Of a stretch of DNA of 46,613 nt, positions 43,036-46,613 are shown piece after piece (the stretch's first letter is position 1; the number at the start of each line of letters is the position of its first letter). Source of the DNA: Fomitopsis serialis (lineage: Eukaryota > Basidiomycota > Agaricomycetes > Polyporales > Fomitopsidaceae). A model generated the notes under the pieces. That model was not told the DNA's origin and ran no database searches. It worked only from the letters and a program-made list of their open reading frames with translations. The stretch lies in assembly GCF_022376445.1 (NCBI RefSeq), contig NW_025955273.1:1-46613 (forward strand), read 5' to 3'. The position numbers and the translations under genes are program-made.

Positions 43036-44483
43036 GATGTTGATCAAGAAAGGTTTCAATTTCAGTACTTGACAAGGCAGTATGGTTCGCGAGAGCACGA
43101 TGGATTTTCTACAAGCGTATAGATACAGCCAGTGGATCCGGGCGTATGGCTACAAGTCTTGACAGAGATATATGGTTATTTGCGAGTACAAGTTTGAAGT
43201 CAGAGGACAGGTCGGCAGCGACTCCGAGTCATTGGTCTCAGTGAGAGTCAGAGTCTTGAGCTTGAGCTTGATCACTTCACCAGAGCTGAGTCAGCGCCAC
43301 AGGTCAGACAAGTTGAAGAATATCCGGAGCGCGCGGCGGAGGTTGTAAGAAAAAAATGGTCGCTGTCCTCCTACTCCCACAAGCATCAGCGCTTCAGCCG
43401 TTTGTTTTTCATCGACGCTCGCTCATCGTCGTTTGTGTCAACGTCAACGTAACAGTGGTATGATAGTCCGAACTTGAACAAAGTTACTTCAAACGACTCA
43501 AATTGTCATGGTATGCAAACAGCTCTAGATATTTGGACGTGGTCTGGCTCATCTCACGTCCAACACACAGAAAGGATGCCTTAGCCATCGTAGAGCGTGC
43601 CCTAGTGTCCTGTTGGCGGATGACACAGGCTTCCAGCATCGGGTTTGACTTGAACTTTGCCGTAGCATGCGACAGGCGGCCGAACCCGTGTGATGCAGGG
43701 CATCACGCAGGGCATCACACAGGGCATCACGCAGGGCATCACGCAGGGCAGCGTGGTGTCCTGTGTGATGCCCTACGTGATGCCCTGCATGATGCCCTGC
43801 GTGCCAGTGATGCTCTATGTAATCACGACATTTCACCAAGTACTTACATAGTCAACAGCAACTTCCTTGGTCACTCCCTATGAATCCAGAAGGGTGTCGC
43901 GAGCCTCGCAAATTGATGCAGCTTACCTACTTGAAGTTTCTGTTCAGTTTATAGTCACAAGTTCTATTGTCATCGATGTCAATGAAAATTTAAACACACC
44001 AATTCTCCTCGCACTCCACATTGAACATCCCGGAGAGTGCGAGCAAATCATCGAAGTTCCTACGCATAGAGATGTAGATTTGTACACACAGACCACCAGT
44101 CGTCTTGCCCATCTTCCGACATTCAAGTTTAATGACTCCCTTACTATACATTTCTATTGCCAAGTACTGTGTCACATCGCGTGTCCAACATGTTGCAAGG
44201 CTGCAGTATCTGCTCATACTCGTATTACCGCACATGACCATGTTCATCGACGGAAAGCCAACTCGGAAGAAAGCTCTGAGCAAGACTCAAGTCACATCGG
44301 TTCTCGGACGCAAGTTGCGCGCGACGATGACCCCGTGACCGCGTCTGATCTGTGCCACAGGGCAAACAAGGCCAAGCGCGTCACCGCGTGTGTAACAAGG
44401 CGCTCGAGACGCGTCTCTCGTCACAGTCCCTACATCGTCGCGTCGCGTTCACCCTCGTTGCCCCTTACTGATTAAGGATCAAC
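43036..44483. other. Long divergent intergenic region VMS1 / POL3
   Basis: 1.45 kb. Open frames on both strands (plus 43867-44475, 202 codons; minus 43990-44283) have no recognisable domain and no splice-consistent extension, so I do not call them genes. The region contains a 12-bp-period foldback minisatellite (43698-43803). The right end should hold the POL3 promoter. Confidence 0.5.
43698..43803. repeat. Foldback minisatellite with 12-bp period
   Basis: GGGCATCAC starts at 43698, 43710, 43722 and 43734, with a fifth partial unit at 43746; the linker is mostly GCA or ACA. After a short centre (43751-43761) the reverse complement, GATGCCCT, starts at 43767, 43779 and 43791, again every 12 bp. 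The two arms can pair into a hairpin of about 40 bp. Confidence 0.88.
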
Positions 44484-46613
44484 ATGGCGACCATTTCTGG
44501 GACAGTATCTGTCTCAACCAAAGAAAACATTCCACTAACGCGGTGAGCGGCGAGCGACATTCACGTTCTTTACCATTCGGACCATGCTAATGGTCACTAC
44601 TCCAGGACCGCCTCAGAGACGTTCAGTGATTCTCATGGCGCGCATTCACAACCTTTAGCGAAGAGAAGAAAGTTAGCAGGAGACTCCTTCCAAGGCTCAC
44701 AGCCTACGAACCAGCCTTCCTTCGCGGATGTGCTTGAACGCCTCAAGGAAGATGCCGGTGAAGCTAAGGGTGTGTGGACCCCCGTCACGTCGGTCTCAAC
44801 CTTATAATCTCCTCTCTAGACGTCGAAGGCGGTGCCGACTGCTGGCCTCGCCCCAAGATTGGTCATATCAATGAGCAAAGGGATGCTATTAGTACGTGTA
44901 CCACGTCCCTCTCGGTTCTTACACTGAAACTTTGCGAAGTATTCCAACAAATCGATGTCGAGGACTGTTACGATGGAGGAGGGGTGGGATTCCGGATCTT
45001 TGGTGTCACAGAGGTTAGTTGATCTTTGACATAAGTCACGCATCCGCTGAAGTATATTCCCCAGGCGGGCCACAGTGTGATGGCGTACATCACCGACTTC
45101 TTCCCTTACTTCTACGTTGCGGCACCGCGTGGATTCACAGAAAGTGATACGTGGGCCTTTGCAGAGTACCTGAACGTAAGTTACTTGACTTTGCTTCCCA
45201 AGATGCCATGCTCAGTCTCTTCAGAATGCTGGCAACGGCGGAGTCAAGGGTTGTGAGCTCATCAAGAGGCGAAGCCTTTGGGGGTACAGGGGCGATGACT
45301 GGATCATATTTATCAAGATCACCTTGTTTGAACCGCGCAGCTTGCCAAGAATTCGAGATGAGTTTCTTCATATAACACGACTTCTCCCAGGAACTGATAT
45401 CTGCATCGGAATGTCCACGCATCTTCGAACGAGGCGAATGTAGCTTCCGCGACCTCTTCAAGGACCAAGTCGCCACGTTTGAGAGCAACATTCAATTCAC
45501 CCTGAGGTTTATGATCGACGCCAAGGTATTTCATGGTGGGACTTTGAGCTGATCAATACTCACATTATTACAGTTGGTCGGCATGAATTGGATTGAGGTT
45601 CCTGCTGGTTCCTATAAATTGATGCCCGAGAACAAGAAGAAGTCACATTGTCAGATAGAACTCACTGTTCGGTGAGCTATTATAAGGCGGAGAATCAGTG
45701 AAGATTCGCATTGAATTTGAACACAGGTGGGACCGGTTCATATCGCATACGCCAGAGGGGCAGTGGTCGAAGATTGCACCACTGCGTATACTGAGCTTCG
45801 ATATAGAGTGTGCCGGTCGGAAAGGTATTTTCCCTGAGGCGAACATCGATCCTGTCATCCAGATCGCGAGTATGGTCACTCGCCAAGGTACGCAACGCGC
45901 ATCATCAAAATGTCCAATCGGTATTCAACCTGTTATAGGCGAGAGCAAGCCCTTCATTCGCAATGTGTTCACCCTCAACACTTGCGCGCACATCGTGGGC
46001 TCGCAGGTCCTCAGTTTCGATGACGAGGCCGAGCTTCTCAATGCATGGCAGCAATTTGTGGAGGAGGTCGACCCGGACGTTGTTATCGGGTACAACATCG
46101 CCAACTTCGATTTGCCGTACCTGCTTGACCGTGCCAAGACCATCAAGGCGGACAAGTTCGCTTACCTGGGCCGTATGAAAAGCGAGCAAACTCCTTCAGG
46201 AATCCGTGTACATACTAATCTTTCTTACCAGATGCCAAGGCCCAGACGAAGGAGACGCATTTCTCGTCGAAGGCGTTCGGCCAGCGTGACTCGAAGGACA
46301 CTGCGCTTGACGGCCGGCTCCAGGTCGATGTCCTGCAGTACATGCAACGTGAGCACAAGTTGCGTAGCTATACGCTGAATTCCGTCTGTGCGCATTCCTG
46401 GGGGAACAGAAGGAGGATGTGCATCACTCAGTCATTACGGAATTGCAAAACGGGACCTCAGAGTCGAGGAGAAGGCTGGCGGTCTACTGTTTGAAAGTGA
46501 GTACAACTTTACACAAGACGGCGTGCACGATCTCATTGGCACAACAGGACGCGTATCTGCCCCAGCGACTGGTGGATAAGCTCATGTGCTTCATCAATAC
46601 ACTGAGATGGCCC
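44484..46613 (+). CDS. POL3: DNA polymerase delta catalytic subunit, 5' part, frame broken
   Basis: Exons: 44484-44542, 44606-44769, 44820-44891, 44940-45013, 45065-45175, 45225-about 45363, 45391-45525, 45574-45671, 45727-45887, 45939-46181, 46232-46496 and 46548 to the window edge. Landmarks: [55 protein letters not shown], the exonuclease I motif [41 protein letters not shown] (exo II), and [12 protein letters not shown]. Pol delta performs lagging-strand synthesis with 3'-5' proofreading; the polymerase domain lies beyond this window. Intron 46182-46231 begins GC. One T appears missing at 46395-46396 ([11 protein letters not shown] expected) and another at 46598 (INYTEMA expected). The junction at 45361-45391 does not close in frame either. 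The conserved frame resumes after each, so the gene itself is probably functional. Confidence 0.9.

Noticed and set aside
43698..43803. CRISPR-like array
   Set aside because: The units are 12 bp with no unique spacers, and the second half is inverted; it is a eukaryotic foldback minisatellite.
43867..44475. 202-codon plus-strand frame upstream of POL3
   Set aside because: No domain, no introns in an intron-rich genome, and amino-acid composition close to random.

Overview
This window is nuclear DNA from a filamentous basidiomycete, most likely a wood-decay-type Agaricomycete (Polyporales would fit, but I cannot prove the order). The evidence is the gene architecture. Almost every gene is cut by several 45-70 nt GT-AG introns, genes are close together on both strands, and protein sequences match fungal housekeeping families. 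I could rebuild about 20 genes with roughly 105 introns; splice phases close in all but two of them.

Layout: 0.1-0.6 kb, a small CYSTM-type protein. 1.1-2.5 kb, cytochrome c1. 2.9-4.7 kb, a THP3/SAC3-domain protein. 5.1-6.5 kb (minus), tRNA-splicing endonuclease SEN2, divergent from 6.7-9.1 kb, cytoplasmic dynein intermediate chain. 9.4-11.5 kb, alanine:glyoxylate aminotransferase. 12.6-15.4 kb, two tandem SAM methyltransferases. 15.7-20.5 kb (minus), sulfite reductase beta subunit. 21.1-21.6 kb, ribosomal protein eL30.

From about 21.6 to 30.1 kb lies a more accessory stretch. It holds a complete TA-flanked DNA transposon with 27-bp terminal inverted repeats (22.4-25.3 kb), two tandem F-box genes, and an intergenic region with a 32-bp inverted repeat pair. 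Housekeeping order then resumes: a GPI-anchored GH16 glucanase (30.2-32.1 kb, minus), oxidosqualene cyclase ERG7 (32.5-35.2 kb, minus), divergent actin-related protein Arp9 (35.6-37.3 kb), a C2H2 zinc-finger gene rebuilt from small exons (37.7-39 kb, minus), phosphomannomutase (39.3-40.4 kb, minus), the ribosome quality-control factor VMS1/ANKZF1 (40.8-43.0 kb, minus), and the 5' part of POL3, the DNA polymerase delta catalytic subunit, which runs off the right edge.

Most interesting points: the transposon, whose DDE transposase has an unusually large (169-residue) D-to-E spacing with a cysteine cluster inside it; apparent single-T deletions that break the frame of ERG7 once and POL3 twice, which look like shared sequence error at short T runs; three GC-AG introns; a dual-start aminotransferase; and a 12-bp-period foldback minisatellite between VMS1 and POL3. 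No rRNA, tRNA or CRISPR feature could be supported.
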